Notes under the pieces: model-generated | Databases searched by the model: none | What the model was told of the DNA's origin: nothing | The model's input: the letters and a program-made list of their open reading frames with translations, nothing else | Translations under genes and position numbers: made by a program | From: Cryoendolithus antarcticus | Taxonomy: Eukaryota; Ascomycota; Dothideomycetes; Cladosporiales; Cladosporiaceae | Direction: 5' to 3' | Assembly: GCA_002077065.1 (NCBI GenBank) | Contig: NAJO01000028.1 | Coordinates: forward strand, 558,001 to 622,000 | Length of the DNA: 64,000 nt | Shown here: positions 43,847 through 54,879 of the stretch, in pieces | Numbering within the stretch: the first letter of the stretch is position 1 | Layout of the letters: each line of letters opens with the position of its first letter

Positions 43847-45733
43847 ATGAGCACTTCGGAAGACATCACACGAATGGTCGAGCTCATCGATCTGTGTGAC
43901 GATGGCCAGCTCCCTGACCTCCGCGAATACGTCGAAATCGATGAAGATGACGATGACGACGTGCAATATCTAGGTGAAGCATGTCTGGACGATGGAACGG
44001 ACGCGTCGGACAACACAAGCAGATTTGAGATCGATTCAGTGGTCATTCAAGGAAAAGAGCTGCGTCGTAACGGGACTGCTGAACTGGTCGACGGCGACTT
44101 CATGAGGGTCGAAAGCATGCACGTCGATGTCCACGGTCGCACCCAGCTTCAGGGTAGCCTTCTCCGTCGGACAAAGCACCTTGACGGTATGCTGGACCAG
44201 AAAGTCAATGAACTCTGCCTAATTTCGCAGAGCAAGATTCGCCAGACAGACGCTGTACCGACAACTTACGTCACTATACGCCCTATTGAAGAAGCAGTTG
44301 ACATCCGGGAATGCGTATTCACCAATCAGCCCTTCCCCGCGCACACGTGGCGTCAGCATCTTCCGCATGAGCTGCGTCGCGAAGATTGGCGTGACATCAA
44401 GCGGCTTGCGAGCGAGCAAATGCAGCTCACTTGCCGATGGCGATTCACTCAAGAGATAGATGGGAACAAGGTCATCAGTCAAAGCTTCACGCGCCTCAGC
44501 GAACGGGAAGCAGATGCACAGAAAGGCTGTTCGGATGTTCTACTGTGGCGCAAGTACCGCGGGAAGGACGGTAACGTTGGGACGTCGTCGCCTAGCAAGA
44601 GGAAGCATGGTCCAGCAGATGCAGCACCATTTGCCCAAAAGCGCACGTCGTTACCTCGCTCAGACGCAACGATGATCACGATTGAGGATGACGTCGACGA
44701 GTCAGAGCCAGAGATAGTCCTCGTCAGGCGCAAGTCGACACCAAACAGCACCACAGTCGCCCGTGCTAGGAATAGCGCACCTCCAAAGTCGGCCTATACA
44801 TATGGCGACATCTGTACAGGCGCAGGTGGAATGGCGAGCGGAGCTGTGCAGGCGGGGCTTCGGATGCAGTTCGCACTCGACCATGACCACGATGCGTGTG
44901 AGACTTTAAGGCTCAATTTCAACACCCGCGTACTAGAAGAGGACGTTCACACTTTCTGCACAAAGCTGAAAGTTCGCGGATATCTGCGTGTGGATGTGCT
45001 GCATATCAGCTTTCCGTGCAAGTTCTACTCGCCTGCTCACACCGTCGCGGGGAAAGACGATGAGCACAACGTCGCAACTGGCTACGCCGTCAAGCCGATC
45101 TTTGAGCGCTGCAGACCGAGAGTGGTCACCTTCGAGCAGACATTCGGCATGCTCCGTTCTGCTAATTTACCACACTTCCACGCCTTAGTAAAACAAGCAA
45201 CCGACGCAGGCTACAATGTTCGCTGGAAGCTGATCAATCTCGCCGACTTCGGAAATCCGCATGCTCGAAAACGCCTCATCATAATCGCTTCTTGTCCAGG
45301 CGAGCCCCTGCCTCGCTTCCCTGAGCCAACTCACGGCAGCGGCCCGGGCAAGAAGCCGTACACCACAATTAATCAGGTCCTCTCACGCATTGACTACACG
45401 ACCGTTCCGGCGCACATGCAGCAGTATCTGGAGAAGCGTGGCGCAGAATACGACCCTCACCAGCCCTTAAAGCAAGCGATCACTTGCAGCGGTGGGCTAG
45501 GCAACCTTCACCCAAGTGGGAGACGCAGTTTCATGCCGATTGAACTGGCCGCTTTGCAAACCTTTCGCCTAAGTCATCGTTTCCATGGGACTTACACGAG
45601 CATCAAGATACAGATCGGCAACGCTGTACCATGCGTATTCGGCAAGACCTTCTTCGGGGAGATCGTGGAAGACATGAAAGAGCATGACAAGACTGTAGCA
45701 GAGTACATGCCGCCCGTAGTCGAGCTGGATTGA
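43847..45733 (+). CDS. RID/Masc1-type DNA cytosine-5 methyltransferase homologue
   Basis: Single exon of 628 aa. The N-terminal 270 residues are acidic, then hold a BAH-like region, then a Lys/Arg-rich linker. The catalytic domain starts near 317: motif I YGDICTGAGGMASGA, and motif IV ISFPCKFYSPAHTVAGKDDE with Cys391 as the likely nucleophile. Motif VI reads FEQTFGM in place of the usual ENV, a RID-family trait. Motif VIII is NLADFGNPHARKRLIIIA, and motifs IX-X are QIGNAVP. RID (Neurospora) is required for repeat-induced point mutation; Masc1 (Ascobolus) for premeiotic methylation. The SFPCK in place of PPCQ/PPCR may be a divergent but active form. It is the only DNA-modification gene in the window. 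Confidence 0.88.
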   Translation: MSTSEDITRMVELIDLCDDGQLPDLREYVEIDEDDDDDVQYLGEACLDDGTDASDNTSRFEIDSVVIQGKELRRNGTAELVDGDFMRVESMHVDVHGRTQLQGSLLRRTKHLDGMLDQKVNELCLISQSKIRQTDAVPTTYVTIRPIEEAVDIRECVFTNQPFPAHTWRQHLPHELRREDWRDIKRLASEQMQLTCRWRFTQEIDGNKVISQSFTRLSEREADAQKGCSDVLLWRKYRGKDGNVGTSSPSKRKHGPADAAPFAQKRTSLPRSDATMITIEDDVDESEPEIVLVRRKSTPNSTTVARARNSAPPKSAYTYGDICTGAGGMASGAVQAGLRMQFALDHDHDACETLRLNFNTRVLEEDVHTFCTKLKVRGYLRVDVLHISFPCKFYSPAHTVAGKDDEHNVATGYAVKPIFERCRPRVVTFEQTFGMLRSANLPHFHALVKQATDAGYNVRWKLINLADFGNPHARKRLIIIASCPGEPLPRFPEPTHGSGPGKKPYTTINQVLSRIDYTTVPAHMQQYLEKRGAEYDPHQPLKQAITCSGGLGNLHPSGRRSFMPIELAALQTFRLSHRFHGTYTSIKIQIGNAVPCVFGKTFFGEIVEDMKEHDKTVAEYMPPVVELD

Positions 45734-45882
45734 TACAGAAGAGCGACTCAAGCGTGGGACGAAAGAGGAACGGATCCAAAGGAGAAGGAAAAGAGGAACA
45801 CTCGAGGCTGCGGGAGGTACATTAGTGCAGGTCCATGCAGTGGACACATTTCGCAGTGCAAGAGGAGAGCTCGCTATATAGG

Positions 45883-47024
45883 TTTGTCGGTCCTCCAGTA
45901 TAGCGATAACACAAGCCTGTGTACAGAGCATTAACTTCTTCACGAATATACGCATCCCTTTTTCCCCATCAGAGCACACCGTGAACGCAGATCTCGCCAA
46001 AACACAAATCGCGCGCGCCGTCATCTCGTCAGAACATACATGGCAAGCCCTCAAATCACCAGAGCACCTACCGCGGAGGCTCACCTCACAAGGAACGCAC
46101 CGGGAGCTCTCGCCGCTGCAGAACACGCTCTGCCAGCCTAGGCCGCACCAGAACACGCACCGCGAGCTCTCGCCGCTGCACAACACGATCTGCTAGCCTT
46201 CGATATACCAGAAAACGCAGCGCGAGCCTTCGCCTCTTCACGATACGCTCTGGTAAACCACGCCTCACCAGCTCGAGCTCTCGCCTCACCAGAGCGCGCT
46301 CCACCAACTAACGCCTTATACGAGCACTTTACGCATCGTAAAGCCGTACTTGCAGAGTGAGAGGGAGTCGGGAACGAGGGATAGGAAAAGCACGAAGGGC
46401 GATAGTGAGGAGGGTAATCGTATAGAACACGACGGCGGGGTTTGCGACGGGGAAGACTACGACAGCATAGACTGCGACGAGGAAGATCTTGATGAGCGCA
46501 ACCTCAAGGACCAATATCGCGATGACCAGTACCGTAACGACGAAATTCCCGACGACGAATATTGCGATAACGACGAGTACGGCAACGGCGGAAGCTCTGA
46601 GAGCGCCGATGACGAACCTAGCGGCGAGAAAGGCAGCGACGACGACGAGTACAACGATATTGATCTTCCAGCTGCGACAAGGAAACGAAAGCGAGTGCCG
46701 GCGCAGCAGGCGAAGCGGGGACGAAGCAAGAATCACAAAGGAAGGCAGAAGGCGGCTAGCGGTGATATCAACGGAGAAGGCGCTGAAGCTGACGAAGCTT
46801 TGGATCTTGCAACACTCGGACTTCAATGCGATGACGGCGAGGCGATCGAATTGATTGATCATGACGAAGGCTCGACTAAAGCACCACGACCATACGAAAC
46901 GCTCTCCGTCGCTCGAAAGTTTCATCGCGATTTCCTCGTCTTTCTAAAGTTGCCAGGCGGAAAGGGCGCTGAGAAGATTCTACCTATGCCGAAATTGAAA
47001 CGTGGAAACATGTTTGTAGCTTGA
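45883..47024 (+). pseudogene. Degenerate frame with 60-bp repeats and acidic C-terminus
   Basis: One frame runs from about 45883 to 47024, interrupted only by TAG at 46194-46196 and TAA at 46254-46256, and has no usable ATG. The front part repeats a 20-residue unit resembling NTHRELSPLHNTLC. The back part is very acidic (Asp/Glu) with a basic KRKRVPAQQAKRGR nuclear-type signal and a KFHRDFLVFLKLPGG end. At the repeat position where the first copy has CAG, the second has TAG, consistent with C-to-T decay. No splice pair removing both stops was found. The antisense frame is hydrophobic only because acidic codons read as Val/Ile/Phe in reverse. It may be a pseudogene, an unrecognised spliced gene, or chance. 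Confidence 0.35.
46111..46281. repeat. Imperfect 60-bp tandem repeat, nearly three copies
   Basis: Copies at 46111-46170, 46171-46230 and a shortened 46231-46281, each beginning CGCCGCTGCA or CGCCTCTTCA and ending GAGCTCT or GAGCCTT. Copies 1 and 2 align without gaps. Fainter half-copies flank both sides (about 46050-46110 and 46282-46325), and each unit looks like two related 30-bp halves. Confidence 0.75.
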
Positions 47025-47778
47025 CGGAGAGCGTCGCGGAGATGAGGCATCCTCCCGTATTTCGTCTCCCACCTTTTACCCACGTGAAGCAATTGACACA
47101 GATCATTCCACCAGCCCATGCAATCACCTCGGGTAGCAACGAGGGTTGCGTATCCCCACTGTCGTCGCCACAAGTGCTGCAGTCCCACCCGTACTCATCC
47201 GCTACACGCCTGCATCTTGTGACCTCCACACCCGATTCTGTTCTTTCTTCGGCCAGTAGAAATGGGACCGTACTGTTGAGACCCTTCGCGTTGACTTGGC
47301 GACCTTGCGGGATCACCGCCTCGATCAGGCTATATGCATGAGAGGTCTCGAAATTAAGCTCGAGCATAGGGATCAAGCAGGTCTTCTTTTCATCCGTTAC
47401 GGTCCTCATGAACCTATTGAACGAAGACTTGTAGAAGTGAAGTTCTTGTGACAGGAGATGCGTACCCTTCGCGTCTCCTGCGTGCTCGAAGATCATCAAT
47501 GGCCGCACGTGAACAGACGCGTTCTCCTTTGCTACCATTTTCGCAAGGCAGCGCGCAAAGCCATGCGCTCCGAGACCCCAGCTCCATCTTCCGGGTTTCG
47601 CGTAGGTCAGCGGTCGGTCGTATGCGTCGATCACTTTTTGCTTGACTCTAGCAGCTGCGAAAGAGCTTCCGACGTACGCGTGTACCGTGCCATCTGGTAG
47701 AACTGCGACCCCGAGGTACAGATCAGGCTTCCTGAGAGTCTCCAGCGTATAGCGTGGCATCATCGAGACGAGGGACAT
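46984..47778 (-). CDS. Unknown protein with GIY-YIG-like start and CxxC pairs
   Basis: Single exon of 264 aa from MSLVSMMPRY. A TAG lies upstream in frame (47808-47806) and this is the first ATG after it. Residues about 19-50 (DLYLGVAVLPDG...AYVGSS) resemble the opening strands of a GIY-YIG nuclease, but the catalytic Arg and Glu are not certain. A CSTC...CVNC pair near 200-235 (WDCSTCGDD and GMICVNCFTW) could bind zinc. Identification is weak and no function should be assigned. Its 3' end overlaps the 3' end of the degenerate plus-strand frame by about 40 bp. It may be lineage-specific. Confidence 0.55.
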   Translation of the reverse strand: MSLVSMMPRYTLETLRKPDLYLGVAVLPDGTVHAYVGSSFAAARVKQKVIDAYDRPLTYAKPGRWSWGLGAHGFARCLAKMVAKENASVHVRPLMIFEHAGDAKGTHLLSQELHFYKSSFNRFMRTVTDEKKTCLIPMLELNFETSHAYSLIEAVIPQGRQVNAKGLNSTVPFLLAEERTESGVEVTRCRRVADEYGWDCSTCGDDSGDTQPSLLPEVIAWAGGMICVNCFTWVKGGRRNTGGCLISATLSVKLQTCFHVSISA

Positions 47779-48587
47779 ATCGAACACAGCATGGCCGAGA
47801 GCATGCTATGTCGCCTGTGGGATAAAATCCTGGACGACGTTGAGGCACTCCTGAAAGTCTGTCATGCATATCCGACCCCAGAACGAGTTGCTCTGCATCT
47901 ATGGAACTTGGCCTGCCTGCAGCTCTCTCTGCAGGTTGGAAAGCATGTCTGTGTAGAGCGCAGCGAATTTCTCCGGCAGTATGCTGAGCGTGAGGTCAGG
48001 CGCTGTGGCAGTGGACTTGACCCCGATGTGGCATTCTGTCATCTCGTGTGTCGTGAGTTCAGTCCTCGGTGCTCGCGCCTTGTATCTGCAATGATTCATC
48101 AGAGCGCGGAGCTGTCAGTCGTTGCTACCTCAAGTCTTCCGATACAGTGTCGTGTCTTGTGCTGCCATTGTGCACAACACATATGTTGATCTGCGCATTC
48201 ACAGCCCACGAGAGGCCGCCCTGTCGAGAGTGGTAGTACGCAGTGATCTGTAGCTCTTACTGAAACAGCGATCACTACTTAGCACATGCAGTGTATAGAT
48301 GCTGTAGCAACAAACTCGGTCCACGGAGAGTATCTCTCGGTTCCCAATGTCTTTTCAGTAGCATATTTAGACTCCACAACATCACTTACCTTGATGTCAC
48401 TAATACACAACACCACGGAACACATACAGAGCAAAGCGATACTCTCAGCACACAGCTTTCATACAGAATAATATTGCCACCGGTGACGCCAACGACACGA
48501 TGCAAGGCCACCTTGGCTGCACCGTATCCCCCACCGTTCCTTTTCCAATGCCACTATACACACTTCGTGACCACAACCGAGCGGCCG
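47779..48587. other. Intergenic, 0.8 kb
   Basis: A 66-codon minus-strand frame at 48099-47899 (LSILPEKFAALYTDMLSNLQ) has coding-like codon use and might be a small gene or an upstream exon, but I could not connect it. Nothing else is recognised. Confidence 0.3.
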
Positions 48588-50124
48588 CTATGCGATCATC
48601 CACCTGTGGAGAGGAGTCAGTGTTCGCCTCCCATACTATGCTGAAAGGCATAAGGACGTACCAAGCACCGCCTAGGATTGTAATGAGTACGAGCGTCGTC
48701 AGTATGCCAGCTCCGGCTTTATCTTTCTGCAAAAGTTATTAGCAACACGTCGTCCACATTGCCTTACCCAGGGGGGTAACAAACGGTCGTGATTGCCGAC
48801 TGAGGCACCCGAACTGAGCTAGGACCCGTTCCTGCACTGGGATTGCCTTGAGATGAACCACCGGTGCTGTTTGAAAGCGGAGGCCCGACCTGGTCAACCA
48901 AGAGCGCCTGGAAGGCCTCCATGGCGTTCATCTGCTGCCCCACACCATACGTGCCGTCCCAATTACCTTCATACCACTTAGTACCGCACGTAACGCCATC
49001 AGAGCCACCGACACATGATTTGGCCGCCGCTGTGGCAGTGGTCTGAATGAGCGGCAGCAGGATGTCGTGCGTCCACGGCGCCAGCTTGATTGTGAGTGTC
49101 ATCCAGCGCAGTAGGTAGGCTTTAAAGGACTGCTGGTCAGTGTTGCAATTGTTGTTAGGCTCGCAGGCGACCTCGTACATGATCCCCTGGCCCTGGTAGA
49201 AGAATGCGTTTGCGCCAGTGATCAGGCCTTGCACGCGGGTCTTCCACTTGGCCTGCTCGGCGCCAGTGGTCACGTTATACATCACAGCTGCGCCGGAGAG
49301 GAAAATGCCGGTATTGTAGGACCATTGGATGTGGTTCAGCTCAGTGCAATTGAGCGTGTCGTCGGAGCCGTCAAAGACTTGATACGAGTCGCTGATCAGC
49401 CCGATCGCATTTGTCCAGTCCCACATCTGATTTGCCCAGTCGAAGTACGTCCCGTTCTTGGTATACAAGCCTAGACGAGCAGCGATATTGAAGAAGCCTC
49501 CCTGCGAAATCGAATTCTTGTAGTTGTAGCCATTGTTGAAGGAGTAGATTTGCCAGCGCAGACCTCCGCCGCAAGTGGAATTGTCCCAACGCACCGCTTG
49601 CGTATTGAAGACAGCTTGTGCCAGGGCAAGCCATTGTGGCTGGTTGCTGGGCGGGTTCGGGAAGCCGGCTTCTGCGGCGGTCATTGCAGCCATACCCCAG
49701 AAGGCTTGATCGTCGTTTCCGAGAGACTTGGTCTGATTCGGCGGCATGAAGTCGTCATCTGGTCCGACCTGGAAGAGTAGCGACTCTGAGACTATGTCGT
49801 TGTAGGTCGTGTCTCCGGTGTAGGACCAGTAGTCGATCAGACTGCCCCACATGGCACCTCCTTCCCACCAGTAGTACGGCTGAGGCAGCAGACCTGGTGT
49901 GCCGCCGGTAATGTTGCCTTTGTAGTAGCTCATCATGCCATGAGCGGCTGTGCTCGCTGCCGTCTTGATCGAGTCTGGCGCGGATCGTCAGTATTCGCAC
50001 TGACACTTCACCTGCTTTCAATCAACATACTCGCATCGGTGATCGTCAACTGTATTGCGCTCGTGCAGTGCGCCGCCAGCAGCGCGCCGCATATTGCGTT
50101 CGATGTCCCTGATCGGATCTTCAT
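48588..50124 (-). CDS. Dfg5/Dcw1-type GH76 wall mannosidase, GPI-anchored
   Basis: Cell-wall enzyme of the GH76 alpha-1,6-mannanase family, thought to cross-link GPI proteins to wall glucan. Four exons (50124-50031, 49974-48785, 48726-48662, 48603-48588) give 454 aa; all introns are 56-58 nt. The N-terminus MKIRSGTSNAICGALLAAHC is a signal peptide. Landmarks are QPYYWWEGGAMWG, the catalytic Asp pair in GNDDQAFWGMAAMTAAEAG, and WSYNTGIFLSGAAVM. The Ser/Gly-rich tail ends with a hydrophobic GPI segment (ILTTLVLITILGGAWWMIA) that appears only after the last two introns are removed. Several Cys and N-glycosylation sequons fit secretion. Confidence 0.93.
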
Positions 50125-50674
50125 GATGTTTATGGTCCGCCTACGCGCGTGGTATGATCCAGGATCCCTTCACTTTTACTTGATTGCTCTACTGTTCGAG
50201 CGAATGCACCTGTCCAAGCTTGTAGAAATGTATATTGAAGAATGGCAGAGCGACTGCAGTGTATGCGCTCTCCCAAGGAGTGTAAGCGTGAGATCGTCGT
50301 ACCCCTTCTTGGCAGGGTGGCGGAAGTGCGCGGACGCCGTCAATGTGGTCGCCTTGAAACCAGTGTCGCCAATATGTTGATCTTTGTGAGCGAGTGTCGT
50401 AGTACGAAAGAGCCGAAGATCTTGTAGAAACGGGAAGTACACTGATGCTGACGACAATGTTTGGTGCATGTTCCTGCGTCGAGCGCGCGGCAACGGCCGC
50501 GTCAGCGGCGAAGCCGATCACTGCAAGGAAAACTGGGTACTCGCATAATGCAGCCCTACGAGAATAGCTCAGGGTCATCAGACAATACGAGCAGAGCACG
50601 TGACCCTGTCGCCTGCAGAACGAGATCATGATGATGAGTGGATGTCGTTACAATTGCTGTCTAGGTCATGATGT
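50125..50674. other. Intergenic, upstream of GH76 and downstream of MRS6
   Basis: No gene recognised. Confidence 0.4.
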
Positions 50675-52380
50675 TCAGTCCTCCATGCCTTCCCTGACTT
50701 CGAAGCGCAGGAAGCTGGCATCCTCCTCGCCCGTGATCTGCCGCCACGCTTGCTTCACATCCTCAAGTACACTGTCTGCGAGGGCATTGTCAAGTGACAG
50801 CGGAGGCAGCACAATGCAGTGTGGTGGTGATGCTTTGGCCGACTCTTTCAGGTCGTGCTGATGATACCGCATCGTCCACAGCGGCGCGGGTACAATCTCA
50901 CTGTCAACACTTGCGAGCAACGCGGCTACGGCAGCGCTTAGACGCGCTTGGCCTTCCTCGAACGGCAGAGCAACGCTGGCATAGAGAACACCTGTATTCT
51001 CATCAGCAAGCAATCCCAGTATGTCGTGCTAGCAGATATGCGATGAAGGTAGATCGTCAGTTTGTCAGAGATTTTGTGCATCAATGTTGATCAGGCAATG
51101 TAGATAAGTATTCATAAGGTTTGATCATCATGTAATAGTGGAACGGGGAGGAGGAAGCTTACATTGAGTCGAAGGACACTCTCCTGCATCTGTAGAGTGC
51201 GCAATGATATACACAGGAGGTTCGCCCGGAGTTATTGCAGGTACTGCTATCACAGCGCCGGCCGGTGTGACGCCGCCTTCTGCGGTTACGGGAAATAGCT
51301 TGGGCAGAGGTGCGGCGATGATCGATATACTCTTCGTGAGTCCTGTTGCATCTGTCGCCGGCGGCGCTTTCGACAAGATGTCGTTAGCAGACCCGACGAG
51401 CCAATGGACTCGCACGCTCTCCCCGCCGGAGAAATGTAGCTGGAAGTCTTCGTCGCCAGTGGGTTCAATACGGTCAAGCCCCTTGTTCAGCACATACACC
51501 GCCCCGCCAACAGCGCCTGCTCGGCACGCGACTTGTGCTATCTCTGCCAGTCCACCCCACTTCGGTATCACAGCGCCGAAGCCGGGACCGAAAAGCCCGA
51601 TGCTGCGTAGGTGTCGAGCGGTACGAGGTAACGCATACGCTGTCGTTGTCGTTGCCGACGTCGTCGGAGCAAGTGTCAGAGATAGCAGAGCAGCGTGTAG
51701 CGACTGTTGTAGACCAAACTTCTGTTGCAAGAACTCCGGGAAAGGTTGCTCGGCTGCATCCTGCCAGATCTCAGGCTGTTCTTCGTAGTTGCCCACAAAA
51801 CGTAGAAACTTCATCAGTGATCGCTTAGCTCGAAGGTCGAAGGACTGGTCTTGGAAGATGTCTTCGCGACCACTTGGCACCCGCACCAGGTTCGATGTGC
51901 TGTCTCCAGGCTGCAGCACGAACCACGAGCCCACGGCCTGGAACTCGAGCTGTCCATGTGTTCGCGATGAGACCAGTGCAGGTAGTAGCTTCGACTGCGT
52001 GTATATGAGTTGCGGCGCAAGGGCTAGCGAATATGCGCGAGACTGCGAGAGCTTGACATCGCCTGCAGCCGCTGTCGTCTCCACTTTAGCATTGCTGAAC
52101 GTTGTGCTTCCATCTGCGCTGCCTGCATGCCGTGTTGCCCATGCCTCTGCCTCTGACAAGCTCAATGCAGCTTCGTTGCCGCCATAGTACTCGTTTCGGT
52201 CGATGTGAAGCACTGTCTTGCCAGAACGAGATAGGGACCTTTCATGGAGGACTTTCGTCAGTCAGCCAGAGATTTCGATGTCATGCAGGAGGGATGAGAG
52301 GCTTACAGGGCGAGCAGTGACTGCGGCAGATCAGTGCCAACTATCACCACATCCCACTCGGTCCCGTCGAGAGTCTCCAT
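50675..52380 (-). CDS. MRS6: Rab escort protein (Rab geranylgeranyltransferase component A)
   Basis: Presents newly made Rab GTPases to the prenyl transferase. Three exons (52380-52307, 52238-51163, 50991-50675) give 488 aa. The FAD/GDI-type fold starts with EWDVVIVGTDLPQSLLAL, continues after intron 1 with SLSRSGKTVLHIDRNEYYGG, and holds the RabGDI/REP motif FGPGFGAVIPKWGGLAEIAQ and a GGAVYVLNKGL strand. Intron 2 (171 nt, 51162-50992) is longer than most here and joins CPSTQ to CVLYASVALP. The start METLDGTEWD is favoured over an upstream Met at 52488. A small exon within the 171-nt intron cannot be excluded. Confidence 0.9.
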
Positions 52381-52884
52381 GCCGACTAGAGGTAGTGTTG
52401 ATGCATGTGTCAACTGGACTGTCTGGCGAGAAAGTGTGAATGGGTTCGGCGAAAGGCGAGTCCGAAGGTCTTGGCATGTCCGCACCACTTGCTTCGCCGG
52501 CTCTTAAATGTTCTTCTTTGACGATGTAATCGTGCAGTCTCGACTGCCGACAGTCGGGTCTCTTCGAATGATATCCAAGGCTGTGTATTCGCGATCCTGC
52601 GAGGGCGATGACCCTGAATCCGACGGCGGGTGATCTAATCACGCCTTGAAGAGTAGCAAAAGTGATCACATTCACGACGTTCAAACCACGCAGTAACTTT
52701 GTCACGTCCAATCGCTCTCTCAATAGCGGCCTCGGACCCTCTAACCACGCTGCTAGAGCGATCCTGTACGAGCTCGCTGTCTGACTTCCCTTCTTTGTCC
52801 GAAGTAGATGGAAGAAGTCCTTAAGTGAAGCTTACAATTCGCGAGTGTCATTGCACACTGGTTACTCTTGGTGTATACTCTTCA
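52381..52884. other. Intergenic, upstream of MRS6
   Basis: No gene recognised. Confidence 0.4.
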
Positions 52885-54514
52885 CTACTGGTGCAAGAAC
52901 GTAATATGCTTCGCAGCATCATGAGATAGCCCACAAACCTCGGCGAAGTTCCCCACTTGCTCCCCTCGCCTCTGCACATGGCTCAGGAAGTCCTCCATCA
53001 GGCAGCTCCCACCCGGTCCTCCTGCGCACGCAGGCAGACCGACGATCCCATCGTTGATATTGATCCGCACGAACTTCTCCTTCCTGTCCGGCTCGCAGTA
53101 CTTGTGATTGGGGTAGAAAGGCCCGTTGTCCCAGCACTCGGGCTCGATTTCACAGATAAGCCGCTCGAAGATCACGCGTCCGCCCATGGGCACGACGTCC
53201 GAGGTGCGCCAGGTCCTGTTATGATCAACGTGTGTAGTTGGCAGGTTGGGCTGTTGCGGGAACAGATTCAGCGCTGCAAGCATCGGCACTATATCGCCAT
53301 CATGGACGAAGCTGAAGAAGAGGTGACCCGCTGCTTCACCGTCTTCTTGGAAGAGGTCGGCAGTTGCGTTCAGCCAGAGATGTCCCATCGCGCCGGCGTA
53401 TGGGTTGCCTGGGCCGGCGCGATAGTAGTGAAGTAAGTCGCGGGCATATGCGAAGGACTCCATTTCTGCGTGGGTGAAGACCGAGCACCACAGGCTGTGA
53501 CCAAGCGCGATCGTCTCGAAGCCGCACAGCTCCTGCATGGTCCAGACTTCCGCGTCTGATATCGGAAAGGCTGGATTCTCACGTGACAGACGTGCGCGGA
53601 CCGCGGGTAGATACGTTGACTGAAATTCGGACAGCTTTGCATAGCCATAGTCGTGACCTTTTGCATCCACATTGTCGGCGTACTTCAAGCACGTCTTGCC
53701 CGATGTCAAAGTGTTGCCGCCTAGATCAGCAGTCTCGGGAATGATGTGAAGATAAGCATCTTCCCGCCAGTCGTGTCGGAAGAAGCCAGCTGCGAAATAG
53801 TGCGCCGTGTCTACTACGCGTTTAGAGCCGCTGGCCCAGAAAGAGACTTTGCCACGTGCAAGGGCTTGATCGAGGAGCGACTTGTACCTCGTCCGTAACT
53901 TCACACCTGTGGAGAAAGCTTGCAGAGTCCCAGCGTGGCGACCCGTTGACACGAGATTCTCCAGATAAGTGGATGGATCGTCGGTGAACATATCCCAACT
54001 CTTAGCAAACGCGAGAGATCCGTTCAATGGTGAAGAAAAGGCTTGTAACTTGTCGAAGAGCTCGAGCATACCTGCATCGATCCATCAGTCCGTCGTCACA
54101 TTCAGTGAACATAACTTAACATACGAAGACCAGGCTTGAGTGTGGGAAACCGCTCAGCATGACGAGAGAGCTGTAAGAAGGAAAGAAGACGGGTCAGAAT
54201 AGAGACTCGACCTACCTTGAGCGACGACCTTGACCTACCATATGCACTTGATCTACATGACACCGCGCTGGTGGAGCAATGGTCTCGTTGAGTACCCCGT
54301 CCTTCTTGAGAATCCATGGGCCATTACCACCGAGATGGTCGTGGGGGTCCCAAGTCGATTCAGTTGTGGCTAGAAACGGTGTCTGGCTGGAAGACTGCAG
54401 CGCAGACAGCGCGTTGTGTGGTCTAGCGTCGGCCCATGGTAGCGATTGTCTAACGTAGAGTAGCACTCCAGCCACTGCAGCAAAGGCAGCTATGAGTGTG
54501 GACCACAGTGGCAT
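52885..54514 (-). CDS. Histidine acid phosphatase, membrane-anchored
   Basis: Three exons (54514-54239, 54170-54125, 54071-52885) with 68- and 53-nt introns give 502 aa. An N-terminal signal anchor (LWSTLIAAFAAVAGVLLYV) suggests a secretory-pathway or cell-surface enzyme. The catalytic motif is QVHMLSRHAERFPT, formed across intron 1; Ala replaces the common Gly of RHGxRxP, a variant also seen in related fungal acid phosphatases. The proton-donor motif is FVHDGDIVPM. Cysteines (CGFE, CEIEPEC, CEPD, CAGG, CL, C) match the disulphide pattern of fungal acid phosphatases and phytases. Likely role is phosphate release from organic phosphates. Confidence 0.92.
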
Positions 54515-54719
54515 GCCAGCCGCGATAGGATCTTGGAGGTCGCTGCACTTCTGGGCTACCGGTGGGCCATGACGTAGCACCGCATGGAGAATTGCTGTGC
54601 GTGAAGTTATCTTCGACAAGGTAAGGTCAGTGCAGTGTTCACTGTCCGCTGCGGGAACCTCACTTCTACTGTACGAAGACTAGCGGCGATCATCGCTCAG
54701 CCAATGCAAGCGCTCCCTG

Positions 54720-54879
54720 CCAGAGACCCCACGTTAACTTTAAATGATTCACGAACTGCGATATAAATTACCATCGCGCACAGCACACTCGTATCGCCAC
54801 ACCACTACATCCTCATACACACCAGCGAAGACGCGCCACTTCTCACACACACATCACGCCACCAACTCGACCACCCACC
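54720..54879 (+). promoter_or_regulatory. TATA element and leader of the eIF2-alpha gene
   Basis: TATAAAT at about 54762-54768 (in CGATATAAATTACC) lies 112-118 bp before the start codon and is followed by a C/A-rich leader. An upstream ATG at 54744, out of frame and overlapping the CDS, precedes the TATA element and so should not be in the mRNA. Confidence 0.55.

Noticed and set aside
46329..46925. Minus-strand 198-codon frame that looks like a polytopic membrane protein
   Set aside because: It is the exact antisense of an Asp/Glu-rich frame. Acidic codons reverse to Val, Ile and Phe, which mimics membrane segments.
52303..52488. Longer N-terminus for the Rab escort protein from 52488
   Set aside because: The extra residues do not resemble the family, which begins just before the EWDVVIVGTDLP strand.
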